From Streptomyces sp. NBC_00102 (GTDB lineage: Bacteria; Actinomycetota; Actinomycetes; Streptomycetales; Streptomycetaceae), in contig NZ_JAPEMC010000003.1 in assembly GCF_026343115.1 (NCBI RefSeq), positions 310,001 through 374,000 of the forward strand: a stretch of 64,000 nucleotides of DNA. Direction: 5' to 3'. A program made the position numbers and the translations under genes. The notes below the pieces were generated by a model. It had not been told where the DNA came from. It ran no database searches and worked only from the letters and a program-made list of their open reading frames with translations. How positions within the stretch are numbered: position 1 is the stretch's first letter; each line of letters opens with the position of its first letter. Of the stretch, positions 51,736-59,806 are shown one piece after another.

Positions 51736-52365
51736 GTGCACGGACCGGCGCTGTCCGGCTGGCTGCTCATGGTGCTGTGCGCCGCGACGGGCGCCTACTG
51801 CCTGCTGCGGGCGCACGCCGAGACCGGCGAGGAGCGCAGAGCCGCCCACGCCGAGGCGCTCATGGGGTTCGGCATGGCCGCGATGGCCGTTCCGGCCGCC
51901 CTGCTCACGCTTCCGGAGGGGGCCTGGGCGGCATACGCCACGCTCTTCGGCGGGGCCGCCCTGCGGTCCGCCTGGGCGGCGCGCAGGGGCGGGCACCATC
52001 TCCACCATCTCGTCGGCTCGCTGGCCATGGTCTACATGGCGCTGGCCATGGCCCCCGGTGCGGGCGGCGGCCCGCACGCCGGGCACGGCGGTGGCGCTTC
52101 GGGCCCGAGCGCGGGTCTGCCCCTGCTGACCGGGGTGCTCCTCGTCTACTACGCGTTCTACGTCCTGAGCGCCGCAGGGCGCCTGATACCCGTCGCCGGA
52201 GGCGCCGGAACGGGTGCCGGTGCGGGGACGGGAGTGGGGACGGGAGTGGGTGGCGGTTCGGGAGCCGCCGCGGTGGCCGGGGGCCGGCGCTCCCGGCCCG
52301 AACTGGCCCTCGCCTGCCGGGTGACGATGGGCCTGGCCATGCTCGCGATGCTGGCGGGCCTCTGA
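51736..52365 (+). CDS. DUF5134 domain-containing membrane protein
   Basis: Predicted membrane protein of 209 residues from GTG 51736, preceded by GGGGGAGG. Five or six short hydrophobic segments: ALSGWLLMVLCAATGAYCLL, AHAEALMGFGMAAMAVPAALL and LLTGVLLVYYAFYVLSAAGR. Between them lies a His-rich cluster (GGHHLHHLVGSLAMVYMALA and PHAGHGGG), and a late Gly/Thr-rich loop (GTGAGAGTGVGTGVGG). The His/Met content hints at metal contact, but the family has no known function. It precedes an M56 peptidase gene by 138 bases, a pairing that recurs in streptomycetes. Confidence 0.87.
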   Translation: MHGPALSGWLLMVLCAATGAYCLLRAHAETGEERRAAHAEALMGFGMAAMAVPAALLTLPEGAWAAYATLFGGAALRSAWAARRGGHHLHHLVGSLAMVYMALAMAPGAGGGPHAGHGGGASGPSAGLPLLTGVLLVYYAFYVLSAAGRLIPVAGGAGTGAGAGTGVGTGVGGGSGAAAVAGGRRSRPELALACRVTMGLAMLAMLAGL

Positions 52366-52503
52366 CCCACGCATCCGTCGGGGCTCTCCGGTCCCGTGCC
52401 CTTTCTCACCGTTGTGCGCTTCCATGCCTCTGCGCGCCGTGGCGTACGTCACTTGCCGGTCGGAGCCATATCGGCGCGTACCGCGCGCTCATAGGCTGAC
52501 CGC

Positions 52504-53442
52504 ATGTTGGTCTCCCTCGCCCTGCTGTCGCTCGGCGCACTGACCGCCGTGGTGGCTCCCCGCCTGATGGCGCGGGCCCGGTGGCCGGAGCGTGAGCCCG
52601 TGGTGGCCCTGTGGGTCTGGCAGTGCGTGGTCGCCGGAGTGCTGGTCTCCTTCGCCCTGTCGATGACGTTCAGCGCGGCGGCGGCCTGGCAGGCGGTCCG
52701 GGGCCACGTCTTCGCGCCGGCCCCGCGCGCGGTGGTCGAGGCCTACGCGCTCGCCGGTTACGGCCCCTGGTCGGCCGTGGTGGCCGTGGCGCTGGCCTCC
52801 GCGGGCGTGTGGAGCGGGGCGATGCTGCTGCGCGAGGTGGGCCGTGCGCGCAGACGACGGAGCCTGAGCCGCGCCGAACTCCTGGTCCGATCGCCGCTGT
52901 TGGACGGCGAGGAGCCCGGCGACGAGCGGCTGGTGATCCTGGAGGGACCGCGCCCCGACGCCTGGTGGCTGCCCGGTCCGACTCCCCGGCTCGTCATCAC
53001 CACCGCCGCACTGGCCCGCCTGAAGGGCCGCCAGCTCGACGCGGTCCTCGCCCACGAGCAGGGGCACGCCCGGGCCAGGCACGACTGGCTCCTGCACTGC
53101 TCGGCCGCCCTGGCCAACGGTTTCCCTCAGGTGCCGGTCTTCGCCGCGTTCCGTGACGAGATGCACCGGCTGGTCGAACTGGCCGCCGACGACGTGGCGT
53201 CCCGGCGTTTCGGCCGGCTGACGACCGCCCTCGCGCTGGTCGGACTCAACGAGGACCGGGGCGTCTTCGACCCGTGCCGCTCCCAGGACGGACAGGTGCC
53301 GCGGCGCGTGAACAGGCTGCTGGAACCGGTGGAACGGCTCACCGCCGGACACCGCCTCCGGCTCACCGCCGCGGCTTCGCTGGTCCCGGTCGTTCCTCTG
53401 CTGGTGGCATTCGTACCGGCGATCGGCGCGCTGCGCCCGTAG
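52504..53442 (+). CDS. M56 family membrane metallopeptidase (BlaR1/MecR1-like)
   Basis: Membrane zinc peptidase of 312 residues from ATG 52504. Three N-terminal transmembrane segments (about 2-20, 36-60, 88-110) precede a cytoplasmic gluzincin domain with LDAVLAHEQGHARARHDWLL (HEQGH at residues 184-188) and the downstream zinc-ligand Glu in LVELAADDVASRRFG. A C-terminal helix VPVVPLLVAFVPAIGAL re-enters the membrane. Related BlaR1 proteins sense beta-lactams and cleave a BlaI repressor, but no penicillin-binding domain or blaI gene is present here, so the signal is unknown. Confidence 0.91.
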   Translation: MLVSLALLSLGALTAVVAPRLMARARWPEREPVVALWVWQCVVAGVLVSFALSMTFSAAAAWQAVRGHVFAPAPRAVVEAYALAGYGPWSAVVAVALASAGVWSGAMLLREVGRARRRRSLSRAELLVRSPLLDGEEPGDERLVILEGPRPDAWWLPGPTPRLVITTAALARLKGRQLDAVLAHEQGHARARHDWLLHCSAALANGFPQVPVFAAFRDEMHRLVELAADDVASRRFGRLTTALALVGLNEDRGVFDPCRSQDGQVPRRVNRLLEPVERLTAGHRLRLTAAASLVPVVPLLVAFVPAIGALRP

Positions 53443-53447
53443 GGGGC

Positions 53448-53466
53448 CGGGCGGCTGCCGCCCGGG
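53448..53466. terminator. Short GC-rich hairpin after the M56 gene
   Basis: CCGGGCGGC-T-GCCGCCCGG is a 19-bp palindrome starting five bases after the peptidase stop codon. The one-base centre means that the actual RNA stem would be slightly shorter. Confidence 0.55.
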
Positions 53467-53651
53467 GTGGTGCGGCCGGACGCGGCGGTCCCGCCGAGAC
53501 ACCCCGGTGCGGGGGGGCCGCCGAGGCAGGAACGCTTCGATCGAAATCCGTAAATCCCTTGCTGGTAAAGCGAGTTCGAGTTGTCATGGACCACTGGGCC
53601 GGAGGCGGGGTCCAGGTCGCGCAAGACCGGACTCGAAAACGGGGGAAGCGC

Positions 53652-54914
53652 ATGGAGGCGCATGGCACAGGGCTGAGGGTTTTCGTCCCCATGAAGTACG
53701 ACCTCGGCGGGACCATCACCGATACCAGGCGCCTGATGGAGGTGGTGGAGGCCCGGCACGGCGCACTGACGGTGGACATGACCCTGCTGCGCAGCTGGAA
53801 TCTGTCGTATCTGGCCGGACACGCGCCGGTCGTCTCCTGCGCGCTGCCCGGCGGGGAAGCGCGGCTCGCCGGGGGAACGTGGTCCTTCGCCTGCCGGATG
53901 CGGGTGTATCCGTGGCTCGGCGTCGTCTCGGTCGACTACGCGTTCACCCTGATCGAGGGCACGGCCGACATCGAGACCTTCTACGACGACCTGGTCGAGT
54001 GGAAGAACCGGGACTACCTGCCCTACCTCGAACGGTGCGACGCACTCAGCGACAACCTTGGCCTGCGGATCCCGGCCGGTTTACGGTCCGGTGACCTCGA
54101 GACGCACGGATCGGCGGTGCGGGCGCTGCGGGTCGCGGCGGCCGACATCATCGAGCCCCGGCCGTTCTGCTACGCGTTCCACGACTTCCGCCTGTGCTTC
54201 GTCGGCGACCTGGGTGATCTTCCCGGCGAACGGGTGCGGCAGTTGCTCTGGCTCTCCGACGACACTGCCGCTCTCCCCGAAGACGGAATAGCCGACTCGC
54301 TCGGATTCAGGGGCCTGGAAATCACGAGTTCCGGTTGGTCGACCGTGATCCGGGGGGAGGCCGGAGCGGTGGCGGCCGAGGCCGAGACGGTCGTCTCGCT
54401 GCTGAACCTGGTCCACGCCCAGTGGTACGTCTGCCAGTTGTGGATCAACGCCCACGACCTGCGTGGACGGCCGGCAGGCGCGAGCAGGGGGCTCGCGGGC
54501 GCCCACGTCCTGTCCGAGAACCAGACCGCTCTCGTGCAAGACCTGTCGGAGATCGACAATCTCGACGTCATGCTCAAGGACCCGGTTCTATTGCGGGTCG
54601 CGGAGTACCTCGAGACGAACCTGAAGGTCCGCAGGCACAAGGAGACAGCCATGTCACGCCTGCACGCGCTCGAAAACCACTCCCGCCAGCTGGCCGACTA
54701 CAACAACGAGACCGAACTCCGCCGCGTCCAGGTACTGTTCGCGATCTCGGCGGCCGCCGGAATAGCCAGCCTGGTCCCGTCCCTCACCGACGTCGGATTC
54801 ACCCTGCTCCATGTGGTCGCCACCATCATCCCCCTCCTTGGTTTCTGGGCTCTGTTCGCAGTAGATTTCACGCGCGTGCGCCGACGGCCGAGGACGCGAC
54901 GCCGACGGCCCTGA
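53652..54914 (+). CDS. Unrecognised protein with large soluble domain, coiled coil and two C-terminal TM helices
   Basis: Protein of 420 residues from ATG 53652, eight bases after GGGGGAA. I do not recognise a named family. Residues 1-300 are a soluble alpha/beta region with many aromatic residues (FVPMKYDLGGTITDTRRL, FHDFRLCFVGDLGDLPGE). Residues 320-358 are a charged coiled coil (LETNLKVRRHKETAMSRLHA, LENHSRQLADYNNE). Then come two close TM helices (about 362-380 and 386-405) and an Arg-rich tail. Large soluble domain, coil and TM hairpin recalls CorA-like channels and DUF155/RMND1-like proteins in layout only. A GNAT gene follows after 43 bases and may be co-transcribed. Confidence 0.82.
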   Translation: MEAHGTGLRVFVPMKYDLGGTITDTRRLMEVVEARHGALTVDMTLLRSWNLSYLAGHAPVVSCALPGGEARLAGGTWSFACRMRVYPWLGVVSVDYAFTLIEGTADIETFYDDLVEWKNRDYLPYLERCDALSDNLGLRIPAGLRSGDLETHGSAVRALRVAAADIIEPRPFCYAFHDFRLCFVGDLGDLPGERVRQLLWLSDDTAALPEDGIADSLGFRGLEITSSGWSTVIRGEAGAVAAEAETVVSLLNLVHAQWYVCQLWINAHDLRGRPAGASRGLAGAHVLSENQTALVQDLSEIDNLDVMLKDPVLLRVAEYLETNLKVRRHKETAMSRLHALENHSRQLADYNNETELRRVQVLFAISAAAGIASLVPSLTDVGFTLLHVVATIIPLLGFWALFAVDFTRVRRRPRTRRRRP

Positions 54915-54957
54915 GCGGCCTGCCGGGCCGGCACCGTCGGCTCGACGAAGGAGTGGT

Positions 54958-55569
54958 GTGAGCGACATCAGCACACGGTGGTACCGCCCCGGGGCAATTC
55001 CCCGGGCGGAAGTGCACGAGTTGACGGAGATGTTCACGGAGGTCGCCGACGAGTTCGTCCCCCCGCTGACCCTTCGCGGGGGGACTGCCGTGACCGATCT
55101 GCGTGAGCGCGCCCCCGACGCCCCGGATGCTCCCGACCCCGGCAACGACTACCTCGAGGAGATGCTCCGCCAGGACCTGGTCATGGCTCGGCACGAAGGC
55201 CGGGCCGCCGGTTTCGTGTCCTTCCGGAGCAACCACCAGGATCCGCGCTTCGCCGACCTGTGTCCCTGCCTGTACGTGAGCACCATCGCGGTACGCGACC
55301 GCTACCGGCGGCACGGCATCGCACGCGTCCTCTACCAGGAGCTCTTCGCCCTCCCGGAGTCCCTGCCCCCGTGGATCGTGCTGCGGACCTGGTCCACCAA
55401 CACGGGCCATCTCGGTCTCCTCGACAGCCTTGGATTCGCCACCGTTCTCCGCATCGCGGACGACCGTGCCGCCGGGGTGGACACCCTCTATCTGACGATT
55501 GACCGCACCGCGCGGGCGGCGGACGCGCAGGCCCCGCGAGGCACCCCGGTGCGGGGGTCCGCCCAGTAG
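54958..55569 (+). CDS. GNAT family N-acetyltransferase
   Basis: Acetyltransferase of 203 residues from GTG 54958 with GAAGGAG eight bases upstream. After a 60-residue N-terminal extension (WYRPGAIPRAEVHELTEMFT, then a flexible PDAPDAPD stretch) the GNAT core runs VMARHEGRAAGFVSFR, CLYVSTIAVRDRYRRHGIARVLYQELFA, with the acetyl-CoA loop RDRYRRHGIA, and TWSTNTGHLGLLDSLGFATV. It directly follows the unrecognised two-TM protein (43-base gap). The substrate is unknown. Confidence 0.9.
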   Translation: MSDISTRWYRPGAIPRAEVHELTEMFTEVADEFVPPLTLRGGTAVTDLRERAPDAPDAPDPGNDYLEEMLRQDLVMARHEGRAAGFVSFRSNHQDPRFADLCPCLYVSTIAVRDRYRRHGIARVLYQELFALPESLPPWIVLRTWSTNTGHLGLLDSLGFATVLRIADDRAAGVDTLYLTIDRTARAADAQAPRGTPVRGSAQ

Positions 55570-55655
55570 GCAGCGGCGCACGCCCCGCACCGAACCTCCG
55601 TTCCGCACGGGGCGGCGTCCGCCGCGGAGCGGGCGGTGTCGGCGAAGATCGCCGT

Positions 55656-56378
55656 ATGTCCTCTCCCGCCCGCACCCCCGCACAACGTCCCGGGTCGGCG
55701 ACGATCGCGTGTGCGGTGCGGACCGGGTCGGTCTGCGGTGCGCTCGCTCTCGCCCTGCTGGTGATGGTGGCCACGGGCTGGGCCCCGCTGACGGATCTGG
55801 ACCGTGCCGTCGCCGAAGGTCTGCACCGCCGGGCCGTCGTCCGGCCCGGAGAGGTCCGGGTCGCGCGGGTGCTGACGGACTGGGTGTGGGACCCCTGGAC
55901 CGCACGCGCCCTGATCACGGTCGCCGTCGTGGCCCTGTGGTGGCGCGGGGCGCGGCTGCTCGCCGGCTGGATCGCGGCGACCATGCTCTTCTCCACGCTC
56001 CTCCAGCAGGGGATCAAGGCGGCCGTGGGCCGGGACCGCCCACGGTGGCAGGATCCGGTGGACTCCGCGCAGTACGCGGCCTTCCCCTCGGGTCACGCGA
56101 TGTCGGCGACGGTGGGGTGCGGCCTGCTGCTGTGGCTGCTGTGGCGGGCGCGCACGGGAACGGCGCTCCGGAGCGCGGCGGTCGTGGTGGCCTGCGTGTC
56201 GGTGGCAGGCGTCTGCTTCACCCGGGTCTACCTGGGGGTGCACTGGCTCTCGGACGTGGTGGCCGGGGTGCTGTTCGGCACGAGCGTGGTGGCGTTCTCG
56301 GTCGCGGGTCATACGGCGTACTGCTCGCGGGCGGGCCGGGGCGGGAGGGCCGCGGGGAATTTGTCACACCGATCCTGA
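55656..56378 (+). CDS. PAP2 family membrane phosphatase
   Basis: Integral membrane phosphatase of 240 residues with about six TM helices. The three PAP2 signature motifs are complete: KAAVGRDRPRW, FPSGHAMSA and TRVYLGVHWLSDVVAGVLFG. By family it dephosphorylates lipid phosphates such as phosphatidate or undecaprenyl pyrophosphate on the outer face of the membrane. The HAD hydrolase gene starts 20 bases after it, so both phosphatases may share a transcript. Confidence 0.93.
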   Translation: MSSPARTPAQRPGSATIACAVRTGSVCGALALALLVMVATGWAPLTDLDRAVAEGLHRRAVVRPGEVRVARVLTDWVWDPWTARALITVAVVALWWRGARLLAGWIAATMLFSTLLQQGIKAAVGRDRPRWQDPVDSAQYAAFPSGHAMSATVGCGLLLWLLWRARTGTALRSAAVVVACVSVAGVCFTRVYLGVHWLSDVVAGVLFGTSVVAFSVAGHTAYCSRAGRGGRAAGNLSHRS

Positions 56379-56397
56379 GCGCGGCAGGATCGGCCCC

Positions 56398-57102
56398 ATG
56401 ACGATCAAGGGCGTGCTCTTCGACTTCTCCGGGACCCTCTTCCGCATCGAGCCGGTCGACTCCTGGCTCCGCGCGGTCTTCGACGAGCAGGGCACGGTGA
56501 CCGACGAGGAGAGCTTCGACCGGTACGTACGCGAACTGACGGACGCCGGAGCGCTGCCGGGCGGGCCGAGCCCGCTACGTGTACCGGCGGCCCTGGCCCG
56601 GGCGTACGCGGCGCGCGACGAGACGGCGGAGCTGCACCGTGCCGCGTACACCGGTCTCGCGCGCGAGGTCGGGTTGCCCGGCGAGGGTACGTACGACGCG
56701 CTCTACGCACGCCACATGTCGCCGGACGCCTGGCTCCCCTACCCGGACGCCGCGGAGGTACTGGGCGGCCTGCGGGCGAACGGCACGGCCGTCGGGGTGG
56801 TCAGCAACATCGGCTGGGACCTGCGCCCCGTCTTCCGGGCGCACGGGCTGGACGAGTTCGTGGACGCGTACGTCCTCTCCTACGAGCACGGCGTCCAGAA
56901 GCCGGACGCACGGCTCTTCCGTACAGCCTGCGAGCGGCTCTCCCTGCGCCCCGAGGACGTGGTGATGGTCGGTGACGACCGTCACGCGGACGGCGGCGCC
57001 GCCGCGCTGGGGTGCGGGGTGCGCTTCGTGGACCACCTGCCGGTGACCGAGCGGCCGGACGGGCTGCGGCGCCTGGGGCTGGTGACCGATGCGCGGGCAT
57101 GA
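56398..57102 (+). CDS. HAD family hydrolase (HAD-IA)
   Basis: Haloacid-dehalogenase-like hydrolase of 234 residues. Motif I is VLFDFSGTLFRIE: the nucleophile Asp is present, but the second Asp of the usual DxDGT, the acid/base, is Ser. Motif II is VGVVSNIGWD, motif III the Lys in EHGVQKPDARLF, motif IV VVMVGDDRHADGGAAAL. Because the acid/base is altered, phosphatase activity may be weak or the chemistry different. It starts 20 bases after the PAP2 gene. Confidence 0.9.
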   Translation: MTIKGVLFDFSGTLFRIEPVDSWLRAVFDEQGTVTDEESFDRYVRELTDAGALPGGPSPLRVPAALARAYAARDETAELHRAAYTGLAREVGLPGEGTYDALYARHMSPDAWLPYPDAAEVLGGLRANGTAVGVVSNIGWDLRPVFRAHGLDEFVDAYVLSYEHGVQKPDARLFRTACERLSLRPEDVVMVGDDRHADGGAAALGCGVRFVDHLPVTERPDGLRRLGLVTDARA

Positions 57103-57191
57103 GGGTTGCCTCGTGTGAGGTACGAGGGGTGTGAGATGTCCCGCCCGCCGGGCGGCCGGATCGCCCGATCCGGCCCCGTAGCCTGGTGGGC

Positions 57192-57377
57192 ATGTCCTGT
57201 CTTCCGACCCCGTCACGTTCCGTCCGTCCCGCAGCGGTGATCAACCAGGAGATCCGCGATCTGCTGCAGCGCTCGGACGGTCTCGTGCTGTCCGCCGCGG
57301 ACGAGGCGACGTACCAGGGGCTGCTGGTCGAATGGGCCGCCGCCACGGGGACGAGCACCCGCCGGACCGCGGCCTGA
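57192..57377 (+). CDS. Small conserved-type hypothetical protein (61 aa)
   Basis: Unrecognised small protein from ATG 57192 (MSCLPTPSRSVRPAAVINQE). The core VINQEIRDLLQRSDGLVLSA-ADEATYQGLLVEWAAA is strongly helical and acidic. The start has GGTGGG just upstream. It lies between the HAD and GNAT genes on the same strand, 55 bases before the GNAT start. Likely a real gene of unknown function. Confidence 0.65.
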   Translation: MSCLPTPSRSVRPAAVINQEIRDLLQRSDGLVLSAADEATYQGLLVEWAAATGTSTRRTAA

Positions 57378-57432
57378 GCCTCCGGCCGAACCCGGGGCAC
57401 GCCGCCGCGGAAACCCGTGCGAGCCTTGCGGA

Positions 57433-57942
57433 ATGAACGATCGCCCGGCCTTCCGTACGGTGCGCCTTCCGGGCGCCCAGGTCTCCCCCACACAGGGCCT
57501 CACCGGCCTCCTCACCGCGTACCACCTGCGTACGGAGGAGGAGAAGGGCCTGGCCGTCGCGCGCCCGGAGGACCTTCCCGAGCGGTATCTGTCCGAGATC
57601 CGGGACCCGGCCTCCGCGTTCGCCGGCTCCCTCGTCCTGTCGGCCCTCCATGACGACACCGCCGTGGGGTGCGCCGTCCTGACCGCTGCCGGCGGGGACG
57701 GACGCTCGGAGATCAAGCGGCTGTGGGTCGAACCGGCCTACCGCGGCGGCGGTGTGGCGTCCGGTCTGATCCGGGAGGCACTCTCGGCGGCCGAGGAGAC
57801 CGGCGTCCGCGCGGTGCGTCTCTCCGTCTGGCACTGGCGGGCCGGCGCGATCGCGCTGTACGTCCGCCACGGCTTCACCGCCGTCGAGTCCTGGGAGGAC
57901 CGGCAGGATCTCGTCTGCATGGAGCGCCGCATCGGCCTCTGA
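57433..57942 (+). CDS. GNAT family N-acetyltransferase
   Basis: Acetyltransferase of 169 residues from ATG 57433. Core GNAT segments: VGCAVLTAAGGDGRSEIKRLWVEPAYRGGGVASGLIREAL, with the acetyl-CoA loop YRGGGVA near residue 103, and WHWRAGAIALYVRHGFTAVESW. An N-terminal segment RPEDLPERYLSEIRDPASAF precedes the core. The substrate is unknown. A 12-bp-stem terminator follows eight bases after the stop. Confidence 0.92.
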   Translation: MNDRPAFRTVRLPGAQVSPTQGLTGLLTAYHLRTEEEKGLAVARPEDLPERYLSEIRDPASAFAGSLVLSALHDDTAVGCAVLTAAGGDGRSEIKRLWVEPAYRGGGVASGLIREALSAAEETGVRAVRLSVWHWRAGAIALYVRHGFTAVESWEDRQDLVCMERRIGL

Positions 57943-57949
57943 AGCTGAT

Positions 57950-57984
57950 CCGATTCCGGCGATCCCCTGCGCCGCCGGAATCGG
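57950..57984. terminator. Terminator hairpin after the GNAT gene
   Basis: CCGATTCCGGCG (57950-57961) pairs perfectly with CGCCGGAATCGG (57973-57984) around an 11-base loop, eight bases after the stop. Confidence 0.8.
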
Positions 57985-58060
57985 CGACTCCAGCATCTCC
58001 CCGCGTCCGGCGCCGGTCAACGGAATACCCGGCCGTCCGTCGCGGGCCCGGCGACGCGCT

Positions 58061-58092
58061 GCGGTCCGCCGGGCCGGAGCCCGGCGGACCGC
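58061..58092. terminator. Terminator hairpin for the LVIVD-repeat gene
   Basis: GCGGTCCGCCGGGC (58061-58074) pairs perfectly with 58079-58092 around a CGGA loop. It lies 47 bases past the stop of the minus-strand LVIVD-repeat gene. Confidence 0.8.
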
Positions 58093-58106
58093 GTGGCGGA
58101 CGCCGC

Positions 58107-58138
58107 GTTTCCTCTGCCGCGGGTTTCCTCTGCCGCGG
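58107..58138. repeat. 16-bp exact tandem duplication
   Basis: GTTTCCTCTGCCGCGG occurs twice head to tail at 58107-58122 and 58123-58138, directly adjoining the stop codon of the LVIVD-repeat gene. A slippage duplication is the simplest cause. Confidence 0.88.
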
Positions 58139-58139
58139 G

Positions 58140-59630
58140 TCAGCGGTCGAAGTAGTCCGGCTGCGTCTGGACGTTCAGCTCGTCGAGCCGGACCCGCTTC
58201 GCCGGGTCGGTCCGCCGGTCGTGCAGGGCGAGGACGTCCAGACCCTTCGCTATGTCGTTGGAGTAGATGTAGCCGTTGTAGTAGTACGCCGACCAGGAAC
58301 CGGCCGTGGTGACGGCGTCGAGGGTGACGGGTCCGCGCTCGAAGTAGGCGATCTCCTCGGGCTTGCTGGAGTCGGTGAAGTCCCAGACGGAGATACCGCC
58401 CTGGTACCACGCCTGGACCATCAGGTCCCGGCCCTTGACCGGGATGATCGAGCCGTTGTGGGCGACGCAGACCTCGACGTCGGCCTGGTAGCGGTCGATC
58501 TTGTAGTAGCTGCGGAAGACCAGCTTGCGGTGGTCGCCCTTGCCGACGATGTCGTAGATGCCGTCGGCGCCGCGGTTCGGTCCGATCTCCGCGTTGCAGG
58601 TGGCCGCGCCGCCGCCGCCGAGCTCGTCGGTGAAGACGACCTTGTCGGCGTCCTGGTTGAAGGTGGCCGAGTGCCAGAACGCGAAGTTCACGTTGTCCTG
58701 CACCCGGTCGATGATCTTCGGGTTGGCCGGGTCCTTGATGGAGAACAGCAGGCCGTCACCCATGCAGGCGCCCGCCGCGAGGTCTTCGGAGGGCAGCACG
58801 GTGATGTCGTGGCAGCCGGTGGTCTTGGAGACACCGGGGTTGTCCGGTGCTCCCGGGTTGCCGCCGTCCGGGAAGAGCACCGGGAAGTTCACGATCCGGG
58901 CCTGCTCGGGCGCCTTGCGGGGCACCTTGATGACGGAGATTCCGTCGTGCGGCGGCTGGCAGTCGGGGAACGTGGCGTTGGGCGAGTACGAGGACACGTA
59001 CACGTACACCTCGTTGCGCTTCGGCACGATGGTGTGGGTGTGCGAACCGCAGGCGGTCTCGACGGAGGCGACGTACTCGGGGTGGCGCTTGTCGCTGATG
59101 TCGAAGACCTTGATGCCCTCCCAGGAGGACTTCTCGGTGGCGGGCTGGGTGGTGCTGGCACAGGAGTTGTCGCTGCGCGAGGAGTCGGTGGAGAGGAAGA
59201 GCAGGTTCCCCGAGACCGAGATGTCGTTCTGCGATCCGGGGCAGAGCACCTGGGCGACGGTCTTCGGCTTCTTCGGGTTGCTGACGTCGAAGATGCGGAA
59301 GCCGTCGAAGTTGCCGGCGAAGGCGTACTTGCCCTGGAAGGCCAGGTCCGTGTTGAGGCCGAGCAGCGCGTCCTTCGGCACGTTGGCGAGGTGCTCGATG
59401 TTGTCGCTGTGGACGATCTCGTCGACGCCGGGGATGCCGCCGTCGGCGATGGCCGCCTCCGCCTCGGCCCGGGTGTCCGCCGACACCGCGGTGCTGGTGG
59501 TGGCCCGGTCACCGGGTTCGGGTGACGCCACGGCGTTGGTCGCTGTCAGCAGCGTGGCGAGGAGACCGGCCGCGGCCGCTGCCGCGCCCAGTCGTCTCCG
59601 TCGCACGCTTGTGGTGTGCAACAAGGTCAC
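58140..59630 (-). CDS. Secreted LVIVD repeat-containing beta-propeller protein
   Basis: Exported protein of 496 residues. GTG 59630 (VTLLHTTSVRRRRLG) has GGGAGG six bases upstream and gives a classic signal peptide (RRRR, then a long Ala/Leu core, cut near AVA-SPEPGD). The body is beta-propeller-like, built of LVIVD-type blades such as GFRIFDVSNPKKPKTVAQ, GIKVFDISDKRHPEYVASV, LFSIKDPANPKIIDRV and GISVWDFTDSSKPEEIAYF. His-rich turns (CGSHTHTIVP, TGCHDITVL, NFAFWHSATF) could bind a metal. It is divergent from a DUF305 lipoprotein gene. Function is unknown. Confidence 0.9.
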   Translation of the reverse strand: MTLLHTTSVRRRRLGAAAAAAGLLATLLTATNAVASPEPGDRATTSTAVSADTRAEAEAAIADGGIPGVDEIVHSDNIEHLANVPKDALLGLNTDLAFQGKYAFAGNFDGFRIFDVSNPKKPKTVAQVLCPGSQNDISVSGNLLFLSTDSSRSDNSCASTTQPATEKSSWEGIKVFDISDKRHPEYVASVETACGSHTHTIVPKRNEVYVYVSSYSPNATFPDCQPPHDGISVIKVPRKAPEQARIVNFPVLFPDGGNPGAPDNPGVSKTTGCHDITVLPSEDLAAGACMGDGLLFSIKDPANPKIIDRVQDNVNFAFWHSATFNQDADKVVFTDELGGGGAATCNAEIGPNRGADGIYDIVGKGDHRKLVFRSYYKIDRYQADVEVCVAHNGSIIPVKGRDLMVQAWYQGGISVWDFTDSSKPEEIAYFERGPVTLDAVTTAGSWSAYYYNGYIYSNDIAKGLDVLALHDRRTDPAKRVRLDELNVQTQPDYFDR

Positions 59631-59806
59631 TGCATCCTCCCTTGATTCCGTTCGGGATCGAACGGTTCTCGGTCGGTGAAAGTATGGACTCTTCCATGTA
59701 CACATCAACAGACGGCAACAGAGACGTAATGAAAGTTTTTGATCAACGTGGCGTGGAGGCATGCTAGTTGTTGGTCACCACACCCGCTTCGGCAACGGAG
59801 GCCGCC

